Part shown: one piece after another, positions 26,062 to 35,240 of the stretch
Position numbering within the stretch: the first letter of the stretch is position 1
Layout of the letters: each line of letters begins with the position of its first letter
DNA from: Bacteroidales bacterium
GTDB lineage: Bacteria > Bacteroidota > Bacteroidia > Bacteroidales > P3
Direction: 5' to 3'
NCBI GenBank assembly: GCA_017960475.1
Contig: JAGCZH010000023.1
Coordinates: forward strand, 60,098-124,097
Length of the DNA stretch: 64,000 bases
Made by a program: the position numbers and the translations under genes
The notes under the pieces: model-generated
Seen by the model: the letters and a program-made list of their open reading frames with translations, nothing else
Databases searched by the model: none
Told to the model about the DNA's origin: nothing

Positions 26062-27618
26062 ATGCAAAAAAGTAAAATAGGTCTCGATTTTGAAAAAGTA
26101 GAGCATGCCAGGGGTGTGGCTCGCAAGATAGCTGGTCAGGTGCAGGACTTTGTGGACAATTACACCACGGTAGCTGTAGAGCGCACCATCTGTCGCCTTC
26201 TTGGTATTGACGGCGTTGACGACAATGAGGTCCCCCTGCCTAATATTGTTGTCGACTCTCTTAAATCAAAAGGTTTGCTTGGACAGGGTGTCGCTTTCTA
26301 TATGGGCAACGCCATCATTGAAACAGGCATGAATCCTCAGCAGATTGCCGAGGCAATTGTGGCTGGTAAACTTGATTTCACTCAGCTTCCTCTCCATAGC
26401 AAAGAGGAAACTGCCAAGGCCATCAATCCTTTCGTTGAAGCCAGTGTGGAACGTGTTCGCGCCAACCGTTTGCGTCGTGAAAACTACATCAACACCATTG
26501 GAGAGGGCAGCAAACCCTATCTGTACATCATCGTGGCTACCGGAAATATCTACGAGGATGTTGTCCAGGCTCAGGCAGGTGCACGTCAAGGCGCGGATAT
26601 CATCGCTGTGATTCGAACCACAGGACAGTCGTTGCTCGACTATGTTCCTTATGGTGCCACAACAGAGGGCTTTGGTGGAACTTTCGCCACTCAGGAGAAT
26701 TTCCGTATTATGCGCAAAGCTCTCGACGAGGTAGGCGAGGAGGTAGGACGCTACATCCGTCTCTGCAACTATTGCTCAGGCTTGTGCATGCCAGAAATCG
26801 CCGCCATGGGCGCTCTTGAAGGTCTTGATGTCATGCTCAACGATGCCCTCTATGGCATTCTCTTCCGTGACATCAACATGCAACGTACTCTTATTGACCA
26901 GTATTTTAGCCGTATTATCAATGGCTTTGCAGGTGTTATCATCAATACAGGTGAGGACAACTACCTTACCACCGCTGACGCATATGAGGAGGCACATACC
27001 GTTTTGGCTTCCGACCTCATCAATGAGCAGTTGGCTCTCATCGCTGGTCTGCCTGAGGAACAAATGGGATTGGGACATGCTTTCGAGATGGATCCAATGC
27101 TTGAGAACGGATTCCTTTATGAGTTGGCCCAAGCTCAGATGCTTAGGGAAATATTCCCCAATGCGCCACTCAAATATATGCCTCCTACCAAATTCATGAC
27201 GGGAAACATTTTCCGTGGTCATATTCAAGACGCTCTGTTCAATATCATCGGCCAGTGGACCCACCAAGGACTCCAGCTTCTCGGTATGCCGACAGAGGCT
27301 ATCCACACACCATTTATGAGTGACCGCTACCTCTCTATAGAGAATGCCAAGTACATATTCAACAACTTGAAAGACATAGGAGAAGAGGTTGAATTCAAAG
27401 AAGGCGGTATTATCCGAAGCCGCGCCAAAGAGGTTCTTGACAAAGCCACCGATTTGCTCGAGGCTATGGAGAGCGAAGGTCTGTTCTCCGCTTTGGAGAA
27501 AGGTATTTTCGGTAATGTCAAGCGCCCCAAGAACGGTGGCAAGGGTCTTGACGGTGTCTCTCTTAAGGCCGAGAACTATAACAACCCGTTTGTTGAATTA
27601 ATGAAAGGTAAAAAATAA
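26062..27618 (+). CDS. kamD: Lysine 5,6-aminomutase, alpha subunit
   Basis: With KamE, moves the terminal amino group of beta-lysine (or D-lysine) to carbon 5 using adenosylcobalamin and PLP, a step in anaerobic lysine fermentation to acetate and butyrate. The 518-residue length is that of KamD. Landmarks include VDNYTTVAVERTICRLLGIDG near the N-terminus, YIIVATGNIYEDVVQAQAGARQGADIIAVIRTTGQS and DYVPYGATTEGFGGTFATQENFR in the barrel. The ATG at 26062 (MQKSKIGLDFEKVEHAR) is preferred to the TTG at 26056. kamE follows after 107 bases. Very secure by similarity. Confidence 0.96.
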   Translation: MQKSKIGLDFEKVEHARGVARKIAGQVQDFVDNYTTVAVERTICRLLGIDGVDDNEVPLPNIVVDSLKSKGLLGQGVAFYMGNAIIETGMNPQQIAEAIVAGKLDFTQLPLHSKEETAKAINPFVEASVERVRANRLRRENYINTIGEGSKPYLYIIVATGNIYEDVVQAQAGARQGADIIAVIRTTGQSLLDYVPYGATTEGFGGTFATQENFRIMRKALDEVGEEVGRYIRLCNYCSGLCMPEIAAMGALEGLDVMLNDALYGILFRDINMQRTLIDQYFSRIINGFAGVIINTGEDNYLTTADAYEEAHTVLASDLINEQLALIAGLPEEQMGLGHAFEMDPMLENGFLYELAQAQMLREIFPNAPLKYMPPTKFMTGNIFRGHIQDALFNIIGQWTHQGLQLLGMPTEAIHTPFMSDRYLSIENAKYIFNNLKDIGEEVEFKEGGIIRSRAKEVLDKATDLLEAMESEGLFSALEKGIFGNVKRPKNGGKGLDGVSLKAENYNNPFVELMKGKK

Positions 27619-27725
27619 TAAGAGGTAGCTTGGCTGCATTTAATGTAGAAAGAGGTGGAAGGATTAAGCTGCAGCCAATCAATCAGTCGAACAATCGATT
27701 ACTCAAACACTCAAACTAAAAAAAC

Positions 27726-28514
27726 ATGAGCGAAGGATTGTATTCAATGGAGGCAAAGGATTACGACAAAACCTTAGACCTCACCAAGATAAAACCATAC
27801 GGTGATACTATGAATGATGGCAAGGTGCAGTTGAGTTTCACTCTGCCCGTGCCTGCCGGCGCCGAGGCCGAAGAGGCCGCCAAACAGCTGCTTAAGAAAA
27901 TGGGCTTCGAGAATCCGTTGGTGGTTTTTCAGAAAGAGCTTACCGAAGGTTTCTGCTTTATGAACTGCTATGGCTCGCTGACTCACACAGTGGATTACAC
28001 CACCATTCATGTGCCTAAAGTGGAATCGACCACAATGGATATGCATGAATGCGACGATTATATTCGCGAGCATATCGGTCGTAAGATAGTCTGTGTCGGT
28101 GCGTCGACAGGTACCGACGCCCATACCGTTGGCATTGACGCCATTATGAACATGAAAGGCTATGCCGGCCACTATGGTCTGGAACGTTACGACATGATAG
28201 AGGCCTATAACCTTGGAAGCCAGGTTCCCAACGAGGACTTTATTGCCAAGGCCATAGAGCTGCATGCCGACGCATTGTTGGTTAGCCAGACGGTGACGCA
28301 GAAAGATGTTCACATCATCAACATGACAGAGCTTGTTGAAATGCTTGAGGCAGAGGGCTTACGTGACAAAGTTATCCTTATTTGCGGAGGTCCTCGTATC
28401 AGCCACGAGCTTGCCAAGGAGCTTGGCTATGATGCCGGCTTTGGCGCTAACACATATGCTGACGATGTTGCCTCGTTTGTCGCCCAAGAGATGGTGGCAA
28501 GAGGGTGGAAATAG
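27726..28514 (+). CDS. kamE: Lysine 5,6-aminomutase, beta subunit
   Basis: Cobalamin- and PLP-binding subunit of 262 residues, the family length. The B12 signature DxHxxG is present as Asp131-Ala-His133-Thr-Val-Gly136, and Lys144 lies eight residues on, the position that binds PLP in the clostridial enzyme. An N-terminal dimerisation part precedes this Rossmann-like domain, whose later strands are ALLVSQTVTQKD and ILICGGPRI. All cofactor residues are intact, so the mutase should be active. It sits between kamD and a CoA-transferase subunit gene on the same strand. Confidence 0.96.
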   Translation: MSEGLYSMEAKDYDKTLDLTKIKPYGDTMNDGKVQLSFTLPVPAGAEAEEAAKQLLKKMGFENPLVVFQKELTEGFCFMNCYGSLTHTVDYTTIHVPKVESTTMDMHECDDYIREHIGRKIVCVGASTGTDAHTVGIDAIMNMKGYAGHYGLERYDMIEAYNLGSQVPNEDFIAKAIELHADALLVSQTVTQKDVHIINMTELVEMLEAEGLRDKVILICGGPRISHELAKELGYDAGFGANTYADDVASFVAQEMVARGWK

Positions 28515-28580
28515 TGCTTGTTGATGTGTTGACAATGTATCATCTTGATAACGAAGAAATAATCAAAAAAATAAAAAACA

Positions 28581-29237
28581 ATGGAAAAAGAACAGATTAA
28601 ACCTTTTATCGCCAAACGCGCTGCTCAGGAGCTGCACGACGGTGATGTCGTAAACCTTGGTATCGGTCTTCCGACTTTGATTCCAAACTATCTGCCAGAA
28701 AATGTTCATGTCATCTTGCAGAGCGAGAATGGTATGATCGGTATGGGTCCCACTCCAGAAGAGGGCAAGGAAGATCCTTGGTTCATTAACGCCGGTGGCG
28801 GATACATCACCCACACTCCTGGTGCCAGCACTTTTGACAGCGCCACATCGTTTGGTATTATCCGTGGCGGTCATGTCGATGTCAGTGTTCTTGGCGCTAT
28901 GCAGGTCGATGAAGAAGGCGACCTCGCCAACTGGATGATTCCTGGCAAGAAAACCCCCGGTATGGGTGGTGCTATGGATCTCCTCGTGGGTGCCAAGAAA
29001 GTTATCCTTGCCATGGAACATACCGCAAAGGGTAACCCCAAAATCCTCAAAAAGTGTACCCTCCCTCTCACCGCTAAGGGTCAGGTCAATATGATTATCA
29101 CCGAAATGGGTGTCATGGAAATCACCCCCAAGGGTATTGTCCTCACTGAGATCAACCCTGAATTTACCGTTGAGCAGGTTCAGGCTGCCACAGAGGCAAC
29201 ACTTATCATTTCTCCCGATTTGAAGGAAATCAAATAG
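28581..29237 (+). CDS. atoA: CoA-transferase subunit B (acetoacetate/butyryl-CoA type)
   Basis: Beta subunit of a class I CoA transferase, 218 residues. In lysine fermentation this enzyme exchanges CoA between butyryl-CoA and acetoacetate. The N-terminus IAKRAAQELHDGDVVNLGIGLPTLIPNYL and the catalytic glutamate motif QSENGMIGMGP are typical of subunit B, as are GGHVDVSVLGAMQVD and TEMGVMEITPKG. The usual partner, subunit A (AtoD), is not adjacent: kamE lies upstream and a barrel gene downstream. Subunit A must be elsewhere in the genome or the complex is unusual. Gene symbol is by family, not exact substrate. Confidence 0.92.
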   Translation: MEKEQIKPFIAKRAAQELHDGDVVNLGIGLPTLIPNYLPENVHVILQSENGMIGMGPTPEEGKEDPWFINAGGGYITHTPGASTFDSATSFGIIRGGHVDVSVLGAMQVDEEGDLANWMIPGKKTPGMGGAMDLLVGAKKVILAMEHTAKGNPKILKKCTLPLTAKGQVNMIITEMGVMEITPKGIVLTEINPEFTVEQVQAATEATLIISPDLKEIK

Positions 29238-29265
29238 TTCACTGTCTGTGACCTTGTGTCCATTT

Positions 29266-29299
29266 GACGGATGACGCTGTCACGACGGCGTCATCCGTC
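29266..29299. terminator. Strong hairpin after atoA
   Basis: A perfect 12-bp stem, GACGGATGACGC with its complement, around a 10-base loop, 28 bases after the atoA stop. No T-run follows, so it may be a terminator of the kam group or an mRNA-protecting structure. Confidence 0.55.
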
Positions 29300-29336
29300 G
29301 CAAGGATGCAGGCTTGGATATGTCAATCATCAATTT

Positions 29337-29975
29337 ATGAAAAACATCTTTCTTCCACTGCTGCTTCTGGTGACTTTGTCGGTTAAGGCCGCTGAACCTA
29401 TACCTGCTCCGGTACCACAGCATATTGAATTCAAATATTACGGATTTTACAGCGTTATTGATTACACCCACATGATGTGCTTGTCGCATTTCTCAGGTCA
29501 ATATATGGACCCGATATCGGGAATCATTGTGGGTTATACCGATGCTTACAATCTCAATGGCATCACCGCTGTGGCAGGATGGCAGTGGTGCAAAGAGTCG
29601 GCATTAGGGGTTGGCTTCTCTTACCTCAACGATGCTACGGGCTCTTTCTCTCAGATTCCTGTTTTTTTGGAGTACCGCAGCCACTATCTGCGTAATCGTA
29701 TCACCCCTTTCACCGCCGTGCAACTGGGCTATACCATACCTTTCGGCTCCAAGAATGCCGAGGCTGAGTATACACGCATAGCTGAGGGCGGCGTTACTTT
29801 CGCATTTTCTATAGGTGCCCGTCTCGCCGTACGTCAGAAATTGGCTTTCAATATTTTTGCCGGATACCAGCTTATACAGCTTCGTGCTGTGGAACGCGGT
29901 TTCAACAATGTCGCGGCGACAGTGATGCCCGAGTTGTATAACAATATTAAATTTGGTGTTGGCGTCAATTTCTGA
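29337..29975 (+). CDS. Outer-membrane beta-barrel-like protein
   Basis: About 212 residues, start chosen at ATG 29337 for the Sec signal MKNIFLPLLLLVTLSVKA. The mature chain alternates aromatic and polar residues in strand-like blocks (AVAGWQWCKESALGVGFSYL, PFTAVQLGYTIPFG, FAFSIGARLAVRQ, FGVGVNF) and ends in a C-terminal aromatic residue, as in outer-membrane barrels. No specific family recognised. It follows the kam group on the same strand after the hairpin, so it may be independently transcribed. Confidence 0.75.
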   Translation: MKNIFLPLLLLVTLSVKAAEPIPAPVPQHIEFKYYGFYSVIDYTHMMCLSHFSGQYMDPISGIIVGYTDAYNLNGITAVAGWQWCKESALGVGFSYLNDATGSFSQIPVFLEYRSHYLRNRITPFTAVQLGYTIPFGSKNAEAEYTRIAEGGVTFAFSIGARLAVRQKLAFNIFAGYQLIQLRAVERGFNNVAATVMPELYNNIKFGVGVNF

Positions 29976-30033
29976 CGCTCCCCTTTTTTTCATAGTTCTT
30001 CAATCTATACTAACATAGGCGTTTCCCCCTTCC

Positions 30034-33000
30034 ATGTATAAGAAAATTTTCACCGTTGTATTGGCTATTGTCCTGTTTGGCAATGCCAGCGCCCAATTCA
30101 AGAAAAACAAGGACCAGTCTGCCGACCCCATAGTGGACGAATGGAATGACGTTGAAGTCTTTGAACAGCACAAGTTATATCCTCGTGCAAACGTCATTCC
30201 CTATGGCAACGAGAATGCCATAGAAAAGAACGGCTATGAGGGCTCTCCGTACTATGTCAGCCTCAATGGTGAGTGGCGCATGAAACTAAGCAATAGTTTC
30301 AATAATCGCCCTACCAATATTGAGCAGAAAGACTTTTCGGCCAAAGACTGGGCAACGGTAATAGTGCCATCGGCTCGTATTCTTGATGGAAAGAAAACCC
30401 TGCAATCAAAAAAAGTAATAAAACCCTCCGATGTCTCTGAGTCGGGCAATAATGTGGCTACATACTACCGTGAGTTCGAGGTCCCCAAGGCTTGGAAAGA
30501 ATATAAGTCGTATCTTAATATCCAGGCTCGTTCGGCGGTGTACATCTGGGTCAATCAGGAATATGTCGGCTATAGTGAGGATTCACGCGACATAAGTGAA
30601 TTTGAGCTGACCAAACATTTGAAACCTGGAAAAATAAACAATATCATAGTCCAGGTTGTCAGCATTTCAGATGGCTCATTGCTCGAATCCAAATACTCTC
30701 GTTCGGTCAACGGCATTACCTCGGATGTCTTTATAGTCCTCAAACCCAAAGTGAATATCGTCGACTATAACATAAACGCGACCTATACATCTTCGACACG
30801 TTTTGGCGATTTGTCGCTCAATGTCGACATTTTCAACGAGTATAAAAAAGGGCAGTATTATGTTGAAATGGAGATTTGGGACCCCACAGGTCATCAGGTC
30901 GAGAAAATGGGGCGGTGGACTGTTTTCGACAAAAAGAACGAGCTGACAATGAAAATGGAGCGTTCCATTGGCAACGCCCTGCCATGGAGTGCGGAGACTC
31001 CTAATCTCTACACTCTTGTCGTTCGTCTCCGCGACCAGAAAATGAAACTTGTTGAGACTGTCGGTTGCCGCTTCGGCTTCCGTTCGATTGAGGTCAAAAA
31101 CGGACAACTCACCGTCAACGGGTCGGCAGTGACAATCAACGGTGCTATCTATTCTTTTGCCGACAATGGCAAAACGGGTATTCCCAGCAAGGAACGAGTG
31201 TCGAATGACTTGAAACTCATGAAGCAGAACAACATCAATGCTGTTCGCACCACTTTGTACTCTCCTGCGGCCCCTTACTTCTATGAATTGTGTGATGAGT
31301 ATGGTCTTTATGTTTTCTGCGATGCCAACATTCAGCCGATGTCGACACAGGCTAAAGCTGTAGCCACCGATAAGGCGTATATCAACATGTTTGTCTCAAG
31401 AATGCAGAACATGTATGAGCGTCTCAAAAACCACCCCTCCATTATTGCCTGGTCTTTGGGCGATGCCGTCGACAATGGTGTCTGTATGGAGAATGCTTTA
31501 AGAGCCATCAAACAAAAGGACAAGAGCCGCCCGGTAGTATACCCCGGTGTAGGATTCTCTGAAAACTGCGATATCGTCACTCCTTCTAATATGGACTATG
31601 ACGAGATGAAACTTTTCGGAGCCAAACAACAGAATCGTCCGCTGATTTTGGCAGCATATGGTTCGGCTTTGGGCAACTCATACGGCAGCATGGAACCTTA
31701 TTGGCAGCTTATCCGTTCCAACAGCTCGCTTCAGGGTGGCTTTGCCAATAGCTGGAACGGTACGGATTATTTTAAGACAGAAGGCGCCGCCGACCTTTCA
31801 ACAACAGGTATCGTCGACAACGATGGCAATCCCAGACCTTATCTCAACGAACTCCGCAACATGTATCGTCCTTTTGATGTCAAGTTGGTGAACATCAGTC
31901 CCGACGCTGCGGAATTCAATGCCACCAACCTGCTGTCTTTCCTTACATTGAACGACTATGTATTAGAGTATAATATTTACTCTAATTTGAAAAGCCGCAT
32001 CATCGAAGGAGAGGTCTCTGTGGCTCTGAAACCTGGCGAGTCGAAGAATTTCAAACTCAAGATACCTGCGTTGACCCTTTATGCCGGCGAGGATCTTTTC
32101 ATCCGTTTCACGGTGCGTCAACGCAAAGCCTCTGTCGCCATCCCAAAAGGCACTTCGCTCGGCGTCGTCGAGTTCCCTCTGCCAATGAGACATGTGGGTA
32201 AGGAGAAGCTCACCAACTACGATAATGAGCAACTCCTTGTGGAACAGGAGACTCCAACCACAATACGTGTCTTCAACGACAACGTTTATCTCTCGTACGA
32301 TTTGGAAAAAGCCGAGATACTGACCTATACTTTCCATGACCGTCAGATGATGGTGGCGTCGCCTCAGGTCAATTTCTGGCGCGCCGCAACCGATAACGAC
32401 CGTGTTGACAAGAACGCATTGCGCCTCTGGCAGAACCTTAACCCTGATAATATGAGTCGTACTGTTGTCGCCACCAACTACCGTCGTATCGACAACGGGA
32501 CTGTATGTATCGATGCCATGCTCCGTTATGTGGACCGTAACGGCGCGGTTTTTTTTGATGTGAAACAGTCTATGGCGGTGCTCTTCTCCGGCGATGTTAT
32601 TATCGACAATGAAATTGTCGCCTCGGAACAGGTGAAGACGTTGCCTCGCATGGGATTGCAGCTCTTCCTGCCCAAGACTCTCGACACTGTGCAGTGGTTT
32701 GGTACTGAGGGTGAGACGTATGTTGACCGCAACCAGTCGGGTGTGTCTGGAACATACAAGAAAGATGCCCGCTCGTTATTCTATCTTTACGACCGTCCCC
32801 AGTCGGCAGGCAACCATCACGGCGTTCGCTGGATCTCTGTCTGTGATGCCACCACGGGTTTTTATGTCGATATGTTAGACACCAATTTCAGTTTCAGCAT
32901 CTATCCTTATACCGATGTGGACTTGGCAGGAAATGCTGATGCGAAAACATTGAAGGAGCGTGATTTCTGGACCCTTAATGTAGACTATCGCCATGCTGGT

Positions 33001-33885
33001 GTAGGCTCTGCCTTGGCAGGAATCGAGGTCGGCGACAAATATGTCGTCAGCGACCGCAAGTATCATTTCCGTGTACATCTGCGCTCTTATGAGCTCGACG
33101 AATACAATTCCTATGACTTTAGCCGTGTCGAATACCCACAAGTGGCGTCGAGCGTTCTGCCTATGCCTATAATCTCAAAAAGCAGAGACCGCTTCGATCA
33201 GCCCATGACTATAACGCTCTCCTCAGAGACTCCCAAGGCTGAGATACGTTACACTCTCGATGGGTCGACACCTAATGAGAAATCGCAGCTGTACAAGAAA
33301 CCCTTTGTAATCTCCAATTCCACATATGTCAAGGCGAAGGCTTTCAAGGCAGGCTCAACACCCTCTTTTACCGCTATCAAGAGATATAATTTTGACTATA
33401 TTGTCAAAGCCACTTTCGCTAACAAACCCAATACTCCTTACAATTTCGAACAGGAGACCATTCTTTTTGACGGCGACAGGGGAGATATCAGTGAGTTGTC
33501 ACGTGGTTGGCTAGGCTTTTCGGGCAATGATCTCAGTGTTGTCATGGAGCTTAGCAAAGCTATAGAGTTGCAACAGGTTGTGGCGCGTTTCGCCCATGTC
33601 CCCGACGCTTGGGCATTTGCTCCCACAGCAGTGCAGGTCTATGTGTCGGAGGATGGAGAGAATTTCTCACCGGCCATAAATGCAAAACTAAAATATGCCC
33701 CCGAGGAACAATCGATGAACTCGCCTCAGCTTGTGACAGTCATTATTGATGTCAACAAGCCTGACGTGAAATATGTCCGCATTGTTGCCAAGAATATGGG
33801 GCGCATACCTTCATGGCACAAAGCCCGCGGACTCCGCCCATGGATAATGGTCGATGAAATCGAATTGAACGAGGTGATTAAGTGA
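30034..33885 (+). CDS. LacZ-like GH2 protein lacking both catalytic glutamates (predicted pseudoenzyme)
   Basis: Exported protein of 1283 residues with a Sec signal (MYKKIFTVVLAIVLFGNASAQ). It has the full beta-galactosidase domain order: sugar-binding jelly roll (~45-240, with VGYSEDSRDISEFEL), immunoglobulin-like domain, TIM barrel (~360-620), second Ig-like domain and LacZ C-terminal domain (~750-1030). Then come a chitobiase C-terminal-like domain (~1060-1120, EIRYTLDGSTPN) and a discoidin/F5-8-type domain (~1135-1283). In the barrel, the acid/base motif of LacZ (GNESGHG) reads GDAVDNG, with Ala478 replacing Glu, and the nucleophile motif CEYAHAMGNS reads AAYGSALGNS, with Ala541 replacing Glu. 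A conserved His is Leu408. Hydrolysis is therefore not expected; glycan binding is likely. Confidence 0.9.
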   Translation: MYKKIFTVVLAIVLFGNASAQFKKNKDQSADPIVDEWNDVEVFEQHKLYPRANVIPYGNENAIEKNGYEGSPYYVSLNGEWRMKLSNSFNNRPTNIEQKDFSAKDWATVIVPSARILDGKKTLQSKKVIKPSDVSESGNNVATYYREFEVPKAWKEYKSYLNIQARSAVYIWVNQEYVGYSEDSRDISEFELTKHLKPGKINNIIVQVVSISDGSLLESKYSRSVNGITSDVFIVLKPKVNIVDYNINATYTSSTRFGDLSLNVDIFNEYKKGQYYVEMEIWDPTGHQVEKMGRWTVFDKKNELTMKMERSIGNALPWSAETPNLYTLVVRLRDQKMKLVETVGCRFGFRSIEVKNGQLTVNGSAVTINGAIYSFADNGKTGIPSKERVSNDLKLMKQNNINAVRTTLYSPAAPYFYELCDEYGLYVFCDANIQPMSTQAKAVATDKAYINMFVSRMQNMYERLKNHPSIIAWSLGDAVDNGVCMENALRAIKQKDKSRPVVYPGVGFSENCDIVTPSNMDYDEMKLFGAKQQNRPLILAAYGSALGNSYGSMEPYWQLIRSNSSLQGGFANSWNGTDYFKTEGAADLSTTGIVDNDGNPRPYLNELRNMYRPFDVKLVNISPDAAEFNATNLLSFLTLNDYVLEYNIYSNLKSRIIEGEVSVALKPGESKNFKLKIPALTLYAGEDLFIRFTVRQRKASVAIPKGTSLGVVEFPLPMRHVGKEKLTNYDNEQLLVEQETPTTIRVFNDNVYLSYDLEKAEILTYTFHDRQMMVASPQVNFWRAATDNDRVDKNALRLWQNLNPDNMSRTVVATNYRRIDNGTVCIDAMLRYVDRNGAVFFDVKQSMAVLFSGDVIIDNEIVASEQVKTLPRMGLQLFLPKTLDTVQWFGTEGETYVDRNQSGVSGTYKKDARSLFYLYDRPQSAGNHHGVRWISVCDATTGFYVDMLDTNFSFSIYPYTDVDLAGNADAKTLKERDFWTLNVDYRHAGVGSALAGIEVGDKYVVSDRKYHFRVHLRSYELDEYNSYDFSRVEYPQVASSVLPMPIISKSRDRFDQPMTITLSSETPKAEIRYTLDGSTPNEKSQLYKKPFVISNSTYVKAKAFKAGSTPSFTAIKRYNFDYIVKATFANKPNTPYNFEQETILFDGDRGDISELSRGWLGFSGNDLSVVMELSKAIELQQVVARFAHVPDAWAFAPTAVQVYVSEDGENFSPAINAKLKYAPEEQSMNSPQLVTVIIDVNKPDVKYVRIVAKNMGRIPSWHKARGLRPWIMVDEIELNEVIK

Positions 33886-33924
33886 GGTTATGCGCTGCGC
33901 GCAGGACAATACATATTCATTTGT

Positions 33925-33996
33925 CCACTTTAACTCCCACTTTAACTCCCATTTTAACTCCCATTTTAACTTCCACTTTAACTCCCATATTAACTT
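33925..33996. repeat. 12-bp tandem repeat, six units
   Basis: Six exact-length units of ccactttaactc and close variants stand head to tail in the spacer between the LacZ-like gene and a lipoprotein gene. The minus strand stays open through them as a Trp-Glu-Leu-Lys-type repeat, which I do not take as coding. Confidence 0.93.
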
Positions 33997-34079
33997 CAGA
34001 ATCATTTTATTATTTTTATCAATAACGTGTAAAGTTGTTCACTTTAATTCATTTTTTGCTATTTAATAGAACTTTTCAT

Positions 34080-35129
34080 ATGAAAAAAATTGTCCTCTTG
34101 GCCTTAGCCTCGTTGTTCTTTGTCTCATGTGAAGTGGAGTTCTCTCCCAATGCCGACTGGACTGAAATACCCGTTGTCTATTGTCTCCTTGACCAGGATG
34201 AGGATACCACCTATGTCCGTGTACAACGTTGTTTTCTGGGCGAGGGCAACCAATACACATACGCTGCCATCGCCGATTCCAACAACTATCCTCAGGGTGC
34301 TCTCACCGTTGCCATCGAGGAGTGGAACGCCAACGTCAACAACGCTTCTGGTCTATGGACAAGATCAGGCGATTCTCCTATTCGCACTTTTGTATGCGAT
34401 TATACAGAGACGACAGACAAGGAAGATGGTGTTTTCTCCTCTTCAAAACAGCCTCTGTACGCTTGTGCCACCGCTGGTCAGCTCGACACATCGCGTGTGT
34501 ATAGACTTGTCGTTGTTAAAAACAGCACGGGCGATACCATAGCGACATCTGAGACAATGCTTATTTGCGGAGATCTGCAGCTGGTGCGTCCTAACAATGT
34601 CACAAAATTCCAGTTTGCAGGAACTTCGGGAAACAAGTCGTGCGAATTCTATTGGTCGGCGATGAGGGGGGCTCGTCAATACCAGCCTTTGGTACGTTTC
34701 TTTTATAGGGATTTTATTATTAATCGCCAGTCGGTGCCTATCGACACAACAATAACAAACCATTATATTGATATACCATGCAATGTTGTAAAGAGCAACA
34801 TGCGAGATCCTTTCTATACAACCTATTTGGATCAGAACTACTTCCTTTCCACTATCAAAAATTCAATTACCGACACCGTTTGTAACAAAAACATCATCGA
34901 TACCGTCGAGATTTTTATACTGAGTTGCACTGAGCCTCTCGCGGCATTTGTATATGCCGGAAGTCCAGCGGGGTCGCTGAATCAGGATCCATTTACCTAT
35001 ACCAATATCGATGGAGGTCTTGGCGTTTTTGCGGCGCGTCGCCGCCATATTAGTTTTCGTATTGAGACACCGGGTTCGGCTCTCAGCAATTATAAAAAGA
35101 CTCTCAAGGAATTGGGTGTTGGATTCTGA
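34080..35129 (+). CDS. Lipoprotein, DUF4249-like
   Basis: Envelope lipoprotein of about 349 residues. The ATG at 34080 gives a signal MKKIVLLALASLFFVSC with a lipobox cysteine; an upstream in-frame start at 34035 is less likely. The mature part opens with PVVYCLLDQDEDTTYVRVQRCFLGEGN, a pattern I associate with DUF4249 proteins of Bacteroidota, which often accompany TonB-dependent receptors. No receptor gene is next to it here. Trigger factor follows after its own promoter. Family assignment is moderate. Confidence 0.75.
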   Translation: MKKIVLLALASLFFVSCEVEFSPNADWTEIPVVYCLLDQDEDTTYVRVQRCFLGEGNQYTYAAIADSNNYPQGALTVAIEEWNANVNNASGLWTRSGDSPIRTFVCDYTETTDKEDGVFSSSKQPLYACATAGQLDTSRVYRLVVVKNSTGDTIATSETMLICGDLQLVRPNNVTKFQFAGTSGNKSCEFYWSAMRGARQYQPLVRFFYRDFIINRQSVPIDTTITNHYIDIPCNVVKSNMRDPFYTTYLDQNYFLSTIKNSITDTVCNKNIIDTVEIFILSCTEPLAAFVYAGSPAGSLNQDPFTYTNIDGGLGVFAARRRHISFRIETPGSALSNYKKTLKELGVGF

Positions 35130-35154
35130 TTACATTGGTCGTTATTAAGAAAAA

Positions 35155-35186
35155 TTTTGTCAGTATCCGAAAAGTACGTATCTTTG
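35155..35186 (+). promoter_or_regulatory. Canonical Bacteroidota promoter for trigger factor
   Basis: TTTTG (35155-35159) and TATCTTTG (35179-35186) are 19 bases apart, matching the -33/-7 consensus. The start of transcription should be near 35193, about 48 bases before tig. Confidence 0.78.
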
Positions 35187-35240
35187 CAAATTATTGTTTG
35201 AATAATATATAACTAAAAATCAATAAATTAAATTATTAAG

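Noticed and set aside
33811..34005. Minus-strand frame with WELKWELK-like peptide repeats
   Set aside because: It is the translation of a 12-base tandem repeat in a spacer, overlaps the 3' end of the LacZ-like gene, and has no start context or homologue.
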